A DNA stretch of 64,000 nt from CAWDZK01 sp963807005 (lineage in GTDB: Bacteria > Actinomycetota > Actinomycetes > JACCUZ01): NCBI GenBank assembly GCA_963807005.1, contig CAWDZK010000001.1, positions 744,001 to 808,000 on the forward strand, read 5' to 3'. Shown here piece by piece: positions 34,613 through 43,087 of this stretch; the first letter of the stretch is position 1; each line of letters starts with the position of its first letter. Below the pieces are notes generated by a model. It was not told where the DNA came from. It saw only the letters and a program-made list of their open reading frames with translations, and made no database searches. Position numbers and translations under genes: made by a program.

Positions 34613-35249
34613 TGCGGATGGTCTCGATGAGTCCGCCGCCCAGCTTGTTGCGCAGCCGGCCGACGGTCACGTCGACGACGTTGCTACCAGGGTCGAACGA
34701 ATAGCCCCAGACCTCGCGAAGCAGCTCGTCCCGCGAGCACACCGCGCCCTGCCGCCGCATCAGGTGCTGGACGAGCAGGAACTCGCGCGGGCTGAGCTCG
34801 ACGGTGTGCCCCGACCAGGTGATCCGGTGCCGCGACATGTCCAGCTTCACGCCGGCGGCCGTGACGAGGGCGGCACCCGCGATCGGGGCCGGCTCGGTCA
34901 GCCGCGAGCGCACGCGGGCCTTGAACTCGCGCACGACGAACGGCTTGCCGACGTAGTCGACCGCCCCACGCTCCAGACACGTGACGCGAGAGTCCGTGTC
35001 GCCGACCGCCGACAGGACGAAGACCCGCTGCTCCGGCTTGGTCTCGAGCAGGGCCGACAGGACCGCGGTCCCCGGCATGTCCGGCAGCAGCAGGTCCAGG
35101 ACCACCAGGTCCCAGTACTCGGTGCACGCCAGGTGCAGCCCGCTGGCGCCGTCGGCCGCGGTGGTGACCGCGTATCCCTCCGGCTCCAGCACCCGGCGCA
35201 GCAGCCGCCGAAGCCCCACCTCGTCGTCGATGCACAGAATTCGGCTCAT
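34587..35249 (-). CDS. OmpR-family response regulator
   Basis: 220 residues: receiver domain (D8-D9, phospho-acceptor D52 in VVLDLLLPD, lysine in GKPF) and winged helix (about 125-220, ending NKLGGGLIETIRNVGYAL). I chose the ATG at 35249 (MSRILCIDDEV) because GGAGGGG lies seven bases upstream; the in-frame ORF reaching 35372 adds an Arg/Gly/Pro-rich stretch without family resemblance. It pairs with the overlapping kinase gene. Candidate targets carry 11-base direct repeats upstream (35501-35526 and perhaps 15953-15969). Confidence 0.93.
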   Translation of the reverse strand: MSRILCIDDEVGLRRLLRRVLEPEGYAVTTAADGASGLHLACTEYWDLVVLDLLLPDMPGTAVLSALLETKPEQRVFVLSAVGDTDSRVTCLERGAVDYVGKPFVVREFKARVRSRLTEPAPIAGAALVTAAGVKLDMSRHRITWSGHTVELSPREFLLVQHLMRRQGAVCSRDELLREVWGYSFDPGSNVVDVTVGRLRNKLGGGLIETIRNVGYALAV

Positions 35250-35500
35250 GAGACACCCCTCCGGGGCGCCTCTCGACGCCCTGCCCGCGCCAGCGCCCTC
35301 CGACGCCGTGCCCACCCCTAGGCCACGCACGCTCTTTGTCCCACCTGCCGGGTGACGGCGCCATCGGCTCATCGGATCTCGGCCTTAGTCACTCTGTGCT
35401 ACCGCTGGGCCGATCGGGGTATCGAGGGACGGCAGAGATCACGCAGCGTCGCCAACCATGGTGGATCCGTGCACGCGGTGGACGATGCCTCATGACGCTC

Positions 35501-35526
35501 TTAGCAACGGATTAGGGACCCGTTAG
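35501..35526 (+). promoter_or_regulatory. Three TTAG direct repeats with 11-base period
   Basis: TTAG occurs at 35501, 35512 and 35523, exactly one helical turn apart, in the 460-base gap between the response regulator gene and the ferric-reductase-like gene. OmpR-family regulators bind head-to-tail repeats with about this period, so this is a candidate box for the regulator at 34587-35249. Otherwise the gap holds only an open reading extension of the downstream gene (35527-35709). Confidence 0.5.
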
Positions 35527-35709
35527 CCCGCGTCGCTGCAGCCTGGGGCCGCGCCCGGGGGGGCCTGCACCCACGAGGACCCCATCCTGCGACGAGATCC
35601 CCCGCCTCCAGCCGGCGAGCTGCCCACCGGGCAGCCCGTCGGCTCTGCGCTCGCGGCGCAGCCGGCCGTCACACCACCCCGCAGGCGTCCGCACCGCACC
35701 TGGGCCGCC

Positions 35710-36996
35710 GTGTATGTCGCCGGCGCGGTCCTCCCGCTGGGTCTGAGCCTGGTGGCGGGTCCGATGCGGCACGAGTCCTGGACGGCCGAGCTGTCGTTGA
35801 CGACCGGGATCGTCGCCTCGTCGCTGCTGGTGGCTGCCTACGCCCTCCCGTCCCGGCTGCGCCGTCTCAGCGCCGGCCTGGGCATCGAGACGGTGCTGCT
35901 CAGCCACCGCGTCGTGGCGGTCCTGGCAACGGGGCTCGTCCTCGTGCACGTCGCCCTGGTGGTGGTCGCGGATCCGCGACGGCTGCACGCCCTGGACCTC
36001 CGGGACGCGCCAGCGCGCGTGTGGGCCGGGGCCACCGCCACTGTCGCACTCGTGCTGATGGTGGCGCTTGCGGCCACCCGGCGGCGCCGCCGTCCGCGGT
36101 ACGAGGGGTGGCGACTGCTGCACATCCTGCTCGCGACGCTGATCGTCCTGGCCACGGCTCTGCATGTCTGGTGGCTGCGCCACCTCATCGAGCAGCCCGT
36201 GTTCGCCATCTGGTTCGGGCTGCTCGCCGTCCTGCTCGTCGGCCTGCTCGGCTACCGCTGGGCCTGGCGACCGGTCCGGGCCCGCCGACAGTCGTACGTC
36301 GTTCACGAGGTGCGGCAGGCGGCTCCGGGCGCTGTCACGGTCGTCCTGCACGCCGACGGTCACCGCGGGACACCGTTCGAGGCCGGTCAGTTCGCCTGGC
36401 TGAAGCTGGGGAGCTCGCCGTTCGTGTTCGAGGAGCATCCGTTCACCATCGCCTCGACGGCGACCGAACCCTGGCGCAAGGAGTTCACCATCAAGGCGCT
36501 GGGCGACTTCACCGAGCTCGTCGCCGGGCTGCGCCCCGGCCGGACCGTCTATCTGGACGGGCCCCACGGCCGCTTCACCCTCGCAGACCTGCCGGCCACC
36601 GGCTTCGTCTTCATCGCGGGCGGGGTCGGGGTGACCCCGATGCTGAGCATCCTGCGCACCATGGCCGAGGACGGCGACCGGAGACCGGCAACACTGCTGG
36701 TCGGCGGGCGCTCGGTCGACGACCTGGTACACCGGGACGAGCTGGCGCGTCTCTCGGACCGGCTCCGGCTGACGGTCGTCGAGGTGGTGGCCGAGCCGCC
36801 GCCGGCATGGAGCGGCGAGCGGGGCTTCGTCACCCGGGCGGTGATCGAGAAGCACCTGCCGGCGGCTCGGGACCGTCGTCGCCGCCAGTGGTTCGTCTGC
36901 GGCCCCCCGGCCATGATCTCCGCCGTCCTGCGCGACCTGCGGGCGCTGGGGATCCCTCGGAGCCACGTACACACCGAACGGTTCGACCTGGTCTGA
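35710..36996 (+). CDS. Ferric-reductase-like membrane flavocytochrome / ferredoxin reductase
   Basis: 428 residues from the first canonical start. About six membrane helices (5-195) form a ferric-reductase-type transmembrane domain with histidines suited to haem (SHRVVAVLA, LVHVALV, LLHILLA, ALHVWWL). The C-terminal part has an FAD-binding barrel (EHPFTIAST, about 240-250) and an NAD(P)-binding domain (GGVGVTPMLSIL near 303, FVCGPPAMI near 397). It moves electrons from NAD(P)H across the membrane to iron, copper or oxygen. Odd: the frame stays open from 35527 with sequence that reads as a natural cytoplasmic N-terminus (PPRRRPHRTWAAVYV), but it contains no ATG, GTG or TTG, so the true start is uncertain. 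Confidence 0.85.
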   Translation: MYVAGAVLPLGLSLVAGPMRHESWTAELSLTTGIVASSLLVAAYALPSRLRRLSAGLGIETVLLSHRVVAVLATGLVLVHVALVVVADPRRLHALDLRDAPARVWAGATATVALVLMVALAATRRRRRPRYEGWRLLHILLATLIVLATALHVWWLRHLIEQPVFAIWFGLLAVLLVGLLGYRWAWRPVRARRQSYVVHEVRQAAPGAVTVVLHADGHRGTPFEAGQFAWLKLGSSPFVFEEHPFTIASTATEPWRKEFTIKALGDFTELVAGLRPGRTVYLDGPHGRFTLADLPATGFVFIAGGVGVTPMLSILRTMAEDGDRRPATLLVGGRSVDDLVHRDELARLSDRLRLTVVEVVAEPPPAWSGERGFVTRAVIEKHLPAARDRRRRQWFVCGPPAMISAVLRDLRALGIPRSHVHTERFDLV

Positions 36997-37098
36997 CCCG
37001 CTGGGACCGGCACCCGCTCTGATTGCCGTCCCCGCCGAGTGCACTACCCGTGCTGACTGCACCACCCCTGCCCGTCCGACCTTCCTGAGGAGACCGAC

Positions 37099-37197
37099 AT
37101 GTCCCGGACCATCACCCGCTTCACCGTGCTCAACATCGCGCTGGTGGGCACGGCCATCCCTGCGGCGTCGATGCTGCGCCTGCTGCTCTGGGGCTGA
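37099..37197 (+). CDS. 32-residue membrane microprotein
   Basis: Reads MSRTITRFTVLNIALVG and continues hydrophobic to LRLLLWG: a basic start and one membrane helix. GAGGAG lies seven to eight bases before the ATG, an excellent ribosome binding site. It follows the ferric-reductase-like gene by 102 bases in the same direction and may be a subunit or regulator of it. Such short proteins are usually missed by gene callers. Confidence 0.6.
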   Translation: MSRTITRFTVLNIALVGTAIPAASMLRLLLWG

Positions 37198-37237
37198 CGC
37201 GGGCACAACCTCCGGCCGGAGGGTGTTGGATCCGGAC

Positions 37238-38755
37238 ATGGCCAGCTCCCCGTCCGGCATCGGGTCCTCTGGCGGTCAGGGTCTGGCGTTCGTGGAGCCC
37301 AGAGCCCGGTGGGTGCTCGCCGCGACGGTCCTCGGTTCCGGGCTCGCGTTCATCGACGGAACCGTCGTCAACGTGGCCCTGCCGCGGATCGGCGACTCCC
37401 TGGGCGCCGGGGTCTCGGGGCTGCAGTGGACCATCAACGCCTACACCCTGACGCTGGCATCGCTGATCCTGCTCGGTGGCTCGTTGGGGGACCGGTTCGG
37501 CCGCCGCCGGGTGTTCGTCATCGGGGTGGTGTGGTTCGCGGTCGCGTCCCTGGGCTGCGGGGTGGCGCCGAACATCGAGACGCTCGTCGCTGCCCGAGCG
37601 GTCCAGGGCATCGGCGGGGCGCTGCTCACCCCCGGCAGTCTGGCGATCCTGCAGTCGGCGTTCCGGCCGGAGGACCGGATGCGAGCCATCGGGGCCTGGT
37701 CCGGGCTCGGCGGCATCGCCGGAGCTGCCGGCCCCTTTCTCGGTGGCTACCTGGTGGAGAGCGTGGGTTGGCGCTGGGTGTTCCTCATCAACCTGCCGTT
37801 CGCGGTCGCCGTGGTGCTGGTCGCCAACCGGCACGTGCCCGAGAGCAGTGACCCGGACGCCTCGCACTCCCTCGACCTCGTCGGCGCCGCCGTCGGCGCG
37901 GTAGGGCTGGGAGCGCTGACCTACGGGCTCATCTCGTGGCAGGAGCGGGGCCCGGGATCGCCGGTCGTGCTGCTCACCCTCGTCGGTGGAGTCGCCGGAC
38001 TGGCGGGGTTCGTCTGGCGCGAGCGCGTGGCGCGCGAACCGATGCTGCCGCTCGGGATCTTCTCCTCGGTCGCGTTCAGCGCCACCAACATCGTCACCTT
38101 CGCGGTGTACGGGGCGCTGAGCGGGCTGTTCCTCTTCCTGGTCCTCTCGCTGCAGGTCGTGTCGGGCTTCTCCCCCCTGGCCGCCGGCGCGGCGCTGCTG
38201 CCCGTCACGGTCCTCATGCTGCTGCTCTCCTCGCGGATGGGCGTGTTGTCGACGCGGATCGGTCCCCGGATCCCGATGACCGTCGGGCCGCTTGTGGCGG
38301 CTGCGGCGACCTGGTGGCTCGCGGCGCTGGACGAATCCTCGACCTACGTCGGTGACGTCCTGCCGCGGGTCACGCTGTTCGGGCTGGGGCTGGCCATCAC
38401 GGTGGCGCCGTTGACCGCGACCGTGCTCGCCGCCGCCCCGGACCGGCACGCCGGCATCGCCAGCGGCGTCAACAACGCCGTCGCCCGGGTCGCCGGGCTG
38501 CTCGTAGTGGCCGCACTGCCGTTGATCGTGGGGCTGGACGGCGCGTCCTACGCCGACCCGCAGCTGCTGCGACCGGCGTACCGGACGGCGATGTTCGTCT
38601 GCGCGGGGATGCTGGCGGTCGGCGGGCTGCTGGCGGCCGCGCTGGTCCGCGCCCCGGCGGGGACCGAAGAGGTCGGCAGACCGGGGCACGAGCACGTCCA
38701 CCATCCGTACTCGTGCCAGGTGTGCGGCCCGGACGTGGCGCCGGCCGAGCGCTGA
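37238..38755 (+). CDS. DHA2-type MFS multidrug transporter (EmrB/QacA-like)
   Basis: 505 residues from ATG 37238 (GTG 37223 would add five). About fourteen membrane helices; FIDGTVVNVALPRIGDSLG is the helix 1 signature of the DHA2 group, GDRFGRRRVFV is loop 2-3, and GPFLGGYLVESVGWRWVFLIN is motif C. It probably exports drugs or metabolites in exchange for protons. Odd: the C-terminal tail (about 480-505) is rich in His and Cys (GHEHVHHPYSCQVCGPD), a possible metal-binding extension. No regulator gene adjoins it. Confidence 0.9.
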   Translation: MASSPSGIGSSGGQGLAFVEPRARWVLAATVLGSGLAFIDGTVVNVALPRIGDSLGAGVSGLQWTINAYTLTLASLILLGGSLGDRFGRRRVFVIGVVWFAVASLGCGVAPNIETLVAARAVQGIGGALLTPGSLAILQSAFRPEDRMRAIGAWSGLGGIAGAAGPFLGGYLVESVGWRWVFLINLPFAVAVVLVANRHVPESSDPDASHSLDLVGAAVGAVGLGALTYGLISWQERGPGSPVVLLTLVGGVAGLAGFVWRERVAREPMLPLGIFSSVAFSATNIVTFAVYGALSGLFLFLVLSLQVVSGFSPLAAGAALLPVTVLMLLLSSRMGVLSTRIGPRIPMTVGPLVAAAATWWLAALDESSTYVGDVLPRVTLFGLGLAITVAPLTATVLAAAPDRHAGIASGVNNAVARVAGLLVVAALPLIVGLDGASYADPQLLRPAYRTAMFVCAGMLAVGGLLAAALVRAPAGTEEVGRPGHEHVHHPYSCQVCGPDVAPAER

Positions 38756-38770
38756 CGCCGCCGTCGTGTC

Positions 38771-39847
38771 TCAGCCGGCGTCGTCGGCCACCCAGAGCCG
38801 CAGCCGCTCGAGCGCCTCGCGCTCGATCTGGCGGACCCGTTCGCGGGAGACGCCGATGCGGCCCGCGATCTCCTCGTAGGTCTGCTTCGGCCCGGGCACC
38901 AGCCCGTAGCGGCAGCGGATGACCTCGGACTCGCGTTCGGTCAGCCGGTCGACCATGTCGATCAGCTCCCCGCGTGAGTCGGCCTCGACGACCTGGTCCT
39001 CCGGGGTGGCCTCGGACGCGTCGACCAGGTCACCCAGGGTGGTGCCCCCGTCGTCGCCGACGAGGGCGTCGAGGCTGGCTGGGGTCCGCGAGATCCGGTC
39101 GAGGTCCTGGACGGTCTCGACCTCGACCCCCATCTCGCTCGCGACCTCGGCGTCGGTCGCGTCCCGGCCCAACGAGGCCGACAGATCGCGACGGGTCCGG
39201 CTGAGCCGGCTGAGCTTCTCGACCTGGTGCACCGGCAGCCGCACGGTGCGGCTCTGCTCGGCGATGGCCCGGCCGATGGACTGCCGGATCCACCACGTGG
39301 CGTACGTCGAGAACTTGTAGCCGCGGGCGTAGTCGAACTTCTCGACCGCCCGGACCAGTCCGACGTTGCCCTCCTGGATGAGGTCGAGCAACGGCATGGA
39401 GGCCCGGGTGTAGCGCCGCGCCAAGGAGACGACCAGGCGCAGGTTCGCCCGGATGAAGGCGCGCTTGGCGACGTCGCCGTCGTCGGCGAGCTGGGACAGC
39501 TCGGCCGAGCTGGCCAGCTTGCGGGCCTGGCGCAGCTTGACCGCCCGGCGGTGCCCGAGCTGGTCGAGCAGGTGCCGGGCGTACAGGCCGGCCTCGATCC
39601 GCTGCGCCAGCTCGACCTCGGTCGCGGCGTCGAGCAACGGCGCCTTGCCGATCTCGTCCAGGTAGAGCCGGACGAGGTCGGGTGTGGCGACCTCCTGGTC
39701 GAAGACGTCCACGGCCGGCACCGGGCCGGCGGGCGCCTCGTCGGCGTCGCGCGACTCGGGGGCGTCGGGCAGCAGGTACAGGTCGGGCTGGGACTCGGAG
39801 GTGCTCTCAGGCAGGGGAGCGGTGCGGGACAAAGGCTGCTGGGTCAT
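38771..39847 (-). CDS. RNA polymerase sigma-70 family factor, group 2 (principal-like)
   Basis: 358 residues. Region 1.2 (DLVRLYLDEIGKAPLL, about 55-70), region 2 with ANLRLVVSLARRY, LIQEGNVGLVRAVEKFDY and KFSTYATWWIRQSIGRAI, region 3, and region 4.2 with YEEIAGRIGVSRERVRQIEREALERLR at the end. The acidic/Pro-rich N-terminus is short and lacks the long region 1.1 of the housekeeping factor, so this is an SigB/HrdA-like alternative principal-type sigma. ATG 39847 has GAAGGGA a few bases upstream. The much longer open frame to 40918 is antisense to the acyl-CoA dehydrogenase gene and is not used. Confidence 0.93.
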   Translation of the reverse strand: MTQQPLSRTAPLPESTSESQPDLYLLPDAPESRDADEAPAGPVPAVDVFDQEVATPDLVRLYLDEIGKAPLLDAATEVELAQRIEAGLYARHLLDQLGHRRAVKLRQARKLASSAELSQLADDGDVAKRAFIRANLRLVVSLARRYTRASMPLLDLIQEGNVGLVRAVEKFDYARGYKFSTYATWWIRQSIGRAIAEQSRTVRLPVHQVEKLSRLSRTRRDLSASLGRDATDAEVASEMGVEVETVQDLDRISRTPASLDALVGDDGGTTLGDLVDASEATPEDQVVEADSRGELIDMVDRLTERESEVIRCRYGLVPGPKQTYEEIAGRIGVSRERVRQIEREALERLRLWVADDAG

Positions 39848-39955
39848 CGGTCCCTTCTCCGTACCGGCGACGGGATGCCGGCACGTAGGACACAACGCAC
39901 GAGCCCCCGCCAGGATTCCGGCGGGTGAGACGCGCTGTGCGGGGTAGACGCGGAC

Positions 39956-41002
39956 GTGCCCACATCTACGAGCCCTTCCGTCGCCGACCTCGCTGCGCGC
40001 CGGCCCGGTCTCAGCGACGCCGTCGAACGAACCGGCCATTGGGTCCGTGACCTGGTCGGGGCCGGGTTGCTCGCCGCCGCCCGGCCCGGGGAGGGCCGGA
40101 CAGCCGAGCGGTTCGCGCTGCTCGCCGACCTCGGCACCCTCGACCTCGACCTGGCCCGGCTGGCGGAGGCGCACCTGGACGCCCTGGCGATCCTTGCCGA
40201 TCTGGGCGGCAGCGACCTCGACGCTCCCGGCGCGGTGTGGGGGGTGTGGGCGGCCAACCCCCCGTCTGACCCGTTGCGCGCCGAGCGGGGCCCCGGGGGC
40301 TGGCGGCTCACCGGCACCAAGCCGTGGTGCAGCGGTGCGGGTTGCTGCCACCGGGCGCTGGTGACGGCGACGGCCGACGACGGCTACCGGCTGTTCGCCG
40401 TCGACCTGGACGACCCCGGGGCAGATCCGGTGGATGGCACCTGGCCGCCGGTGGCGATGGCCGGCAGCGACAGTCGCTCGGTGCGGTTCGACGCCGCCCC
40501 GGCACGTGCCGTCGGGGACCCCGACGCCTACCTGCAGCGCCCCGGCTTCTGGCACGGCGGCGCCGGCGTCGCCGCGGTCTGGTGGGGCGGCGCCCGCGGC
40601 GTGGCCCGGGCCCTGCACCGGGCGCACACGCGGCGTCCGCTGCACCCGCACGCGCTGGCGCACGCCGGTGCACTGGACGCGGGGCTGGCCGCAACCTGGG
40701 CGCTGCTCGCGGACGCGGCCCGGAGGTTCGACGACGACCCCGCCGACGAGGCGGGCAGGGCGCAGCTGGTCACCGGCCGGGTGCGGGCTGCCGTCGAGCA
40801 GGTCGCCACCGACGCGGTGGTGCGCACCGGCCGGGCGTTGGGCGCGGCGCCGCTGGCCCTGGACACCGAGCACGCCCGACGGGTCGCCGACCTCGAGCTC
40901 TACCTCCGCCAGAGCCATGCCGAACGCGACCTCGAACAGCTGGGACGGGCCGCACTCGAGTCCGGGGCCGCGCCCTGGACGGACGGTCGGGGCCCGTGGT
41001 GA
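39956..41002 (+). CDS. Acyl-CoA dehydrogenase-like flavoprotein
   Basis: 348 residues, somewhat shorter than standard acyl-CoA dehydrogenases. The middle beta-domain motif GGWRLTGTKPWCSGAG (about 104-119) is typical; the C-terminal helical part holds the flavin/tetramer region (TDAVVRTGRALGAAPL). I do not see a clear catalytic glutamate. It is the first of four genes overlapping by four bases (PIG-L deacetylase, methyltransferase, glycosyltransferase), so its substrate is probably a specialised lipid or saccharide intermediate rather than a beta-oxidation acyl-CoA. GTG start; only a poor -10 (TAGACG) precedes it. Confidence 0.82.
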   Translation: MPTSTSPSVADLAARRPGLSDAVERTGHWVRDLVGAGLLAAARPGEGRTAERFALLADLGTLDLDLARLAEAHLDALAILADLGGSDLDAPGAVWGVWAANPPSDPLRAERGPGGWRLTGTKPWCSGAGCCHRALVTATADDGYRLFAVDLDDPGADPVDGTWPPVAMAGSDSRSVRFDAAPARAVGDPDAYLQRPGFWHGGAGVAAVWWGGARGVARALHRAHTRRPLHPHALAHAGALDAGLAATWALLADAARRFDDDPADEAGRAQLVTGRVRAAVEQVATDAVVRTGRALGAAPLALDTEHARRVADLELYLRQSHAERDLEQLGRAALESGAAPWTDGRGPW

Positions 41003-41733
41003 CCGCGATCGACCCGGGGCGCGGCACGGACGAGGCGACCTGGGCGACGTGGCTGCCGACGCGGGACTGGCCCGCGCTGGATGTCGCCGACCTCGCCGGC
41101 CGGCCGGTGCTGGTGCTCGCCGCGCACCCCGACGACGAGGTCCTCGGGGTCGGGGGGCTGCTTTCTCTCCTGGCCGGGGCCGGGGCCGGGATCCGGTTCG
41201 TCTGGGCGACCGACGGAGAGGCCTCCCACCCGGGGTCGACCTCGCCGGTCGTCCCGCGACTGGCCGACCTGCGCCGCGACGAGTCCGCGCGGGCGCTGAC
41301 GGAGCTCGGGCTGCGGCACGCGCCGCGCCATCACCTCGGTCTGCCGGACGGCCGGCTCGGCGACGCGGAGGAGCGACTGGTCGAGCAGCTCGACCCGCTC
41401 GTCCGGCCGGACGACGTGGTGCTGGCGCCGTGGTCCGGCGACGGTCACCCGGACCACGAGGCCGTCGGCCGGGCTGCGCAACAGCTGGGCCGGACGGTTC
41501 TCGAGTTCCCGGTCTGGACCTGGAGCTGGGCCGGACCCGGCGACCCGTCCGTCCCCTGGCACCGGTTCCGGCGGGTGGACCTGGACCCCGCGGCCCGGGC
41601 CGCCAAGGCGCGCGCGGTCGACTGCTTCGGCACCCAGGTCACGCCGATCGGGCCCGGCGACCTCGACGGGCCGGTGCTGCCTGGTCGGGTCCTGGCCCAC
41701 TTCCGTCGCGACCTCGAGCTGGTCCTGGCATGA
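40999..41733 (+). CDS. PIG-L family N-acetyl-sugar deacetylase
   Basis: 244 residues of the LmbE/PIG-L family. The zinc site is AAHPDDEVLGVGGLL (about 37-51) with the partner motif DGHPDHEAVGRA (about 152-163). Family members remove acetyl or similar groups from GlcNAc conjugates such as mycothiol precursors. The GTG overlaps the stop of the upstream gene (GTGA) and its own stop overlaps the methyltransferase start (ATGA), so translation is coupled along the cluster. Confidence 0.9.
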   Translation: MTAIDPGRGTDEATWATWLPTRDWPALDVADLAGRPVLVLAAHPDDEVLGVGGLLSLLAGAGAGIRFVWATDGEASHPGSTSPVVPRLADLRRDESARALTELGLRHAPRHHLGLPDGRLGDAEERLVEQLDPLVRPDDVVLAPWSGDGHPDHEAVGRAAQQLGRTVLEFPVWTWSWAGPGDPSVPWHRFRRVDLDPAARAAKARAVDCFGTQVTPIGPGDLDGPVLPGRVLAHFRRDLELVLA

Positions 41734-42335
41734 GCCTCGACGCCGACTACTTCGCCCGGGTGTACGCCGGAAGCGACGATCCGTGGGGGTTCCGCAGCCG
41801 GTGGTACGAGCAACGCAAGCGGGCCGTCACCCTCGCCGCGCTGGACCGGCCGCGTTACCTCCGCGCCTTCGAGCCGGGCTGCTCGGTGGGGGTGCTGACC
41901 GCCGGCCTGGCCGACCGCTGCGACACCCTGCTCGCCTCCGACGTCGACCCGACCGCGGTGGAGGCGGCGCGGGCCGCCGTTGGCGGGCGCGGGAACGTGA
42001 CCGTGCAGTGCCGGTCCGTGCCGGCGGACTGGCCCGACGGCGAGTTCGACCTCGTGGTCGTGTCCGAGCTGGGCTACTACCTGGACGTCGCGGCGCTGGA
42101 CGAGCTGGTGGGGCGGGTGACCGGCTCCCTGTCCGCGGGCGGGGCGCTGCTCCTGTGCCACTGGCGGCACCCGGTCGCGGACTACCCGTTGCCGGGAGAC
42201 GTCGTGCACGAGCGGTTCCGGGTTCGCTCCGGCCTGGTCCACGCGGTCCGGCACGAGGAGGAGGACTTCGCCCTCGACCTGCTCACCGCGGGGCCGGTCC
42301 CCTCGCCCGCGCGACGCGAGGGGCTCACGCCGTGA
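41730..42335 (+). CDS. SAM-dependent methyltransferase (NodS-like)
   Basis: 201 residues. The SAM-binding loop is FEPGCSVGVLTAGLA (about 49-63), followed by ASDVDPTAV and FDLVVVSELGYYLD; the N-terminus DADYFARVYAGSDDPWGF matches NodS/small N-methyltransferase-like proteins. It may methylate the amine freed by the upstream deacetylase; this pairing is an inference. It overlaps both neighbours by four bases. Confidence 0.88.
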   Translation: MSLDADYFARVYAGSDDPWGFRSRWYEQRKRAVTLAALDRPRYLRAFEPGCSVGVLTAGLADRCDTLLASDVDPTAVEAARAAVGGRGNVTVQCRSVPADWPDGEFDLVVVSELGYYLDVAALDELVGRVTGSLSAGGALLLCHWRHPVADYPLPGDVVHERFRVRSGLVHAVRHEEEDFALDLLTAGPVPSPARREGLTP

Positions 42336-43087
42336 CGCGGCCGGTCGCGGCAGTCGCCGTCGTCGTGCCCGCACACGACGAGGAGGCTCTGCTGCCCGCT
42401 GCCCTGGCCGCGATCGCCGTGGCGCAGCACGCCGTCGCCGCCCGGGGCGGACCACCGGTGGACGTGGTCGTGGTGGCCGACGCCTGCACTGACCGCACCG
42501 CGGACGTCGCCCGGTCCGCCGGAGTGCGGGTGCTCCCGGTGCAGTTCCGCTCGGTCGGCCGGGCCCGCGCTGCCGGCGTCGCCGACGCACTGTCCCGGGT
42601 CCGGCACGTGCCGTCGGACCGGGTCTGGCTGGCCACCACGGACGCCGACTCGGTCGTGCCGCCCGGCTGGCTGGAGCACCAGCTCGCGTTGGCCGACGGC
42701 GGAGCCGACCTGGTCCTGGGGACGGTCGACGTCCTGGACTGGAGCCACCAGCCGCCGCACGTCGAGCGGCGATGGCGGGCGTCGTACGACCCCCGAGACG
42801 GACACCGCCACGTGCACGGCGCCAACGCGGGCGCCCGGGCGGACGCCTACCTCGCGGTGGGCGGGTTCGCGGCGGTGGACCGGGAGGAGGACGTCGCGCT
42901 GGCTGCCGCGATGCGGCACCGCCGGGTGGTGCGGACCGGTGGCCAGCCGGTCGTCACCAGCGCGCGGCACCAGGGGCGCGCCCCGGCCGGGTTCGCCGGC
43001 CACCTGGCCCGGCTCGCCCGGCTGGCAGAGGTCGCTCAGTGGACCGGCAGCCAGGGCTCGGGGTCGACCAGCGTGGAGTTGACGTAG
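42332..43087 (+). CDS. Family 2 glycosyltransferase
   Basis: 251 residues, GT-A fold. VVVPAHDEEALLPAAL (about 11-26), ADACTDRTADVA and the nucleotide-sugar DxD in TTDADSVVPPGWLEHQL (about 106). No membrane helix, so it is probably cytosolic or peripheral. Last of four coupled genes. Its 3' end overlaps the convergent M23 peptidase gene by 52 bases, so the C-terminal residues (WTGSQGSGSTSVELT) are also antisense to the end of that gene. Confidence 0.87.
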   Translation: MTRPVAAVAVVVPAHDEEALLPAALAAIAVAQHAVAARGGPPVDVVVVADACTDRTADVARSAGVRVLPVQFRSVGRARAAGVADALSRVRHVPSDRVWLATTDADSVVPPGWLEHQLALADGGADLVLGTVDVLDWSHQPPHVERRWRASYDPRDGHRHVHGANAGARADAYLAVGGFAAVDREEDVALAAAMRHRRVVRTGGQPVVTSARHQGRAPAGFAGHLARLARLAEVAQWTGSQGSGSTSVELT

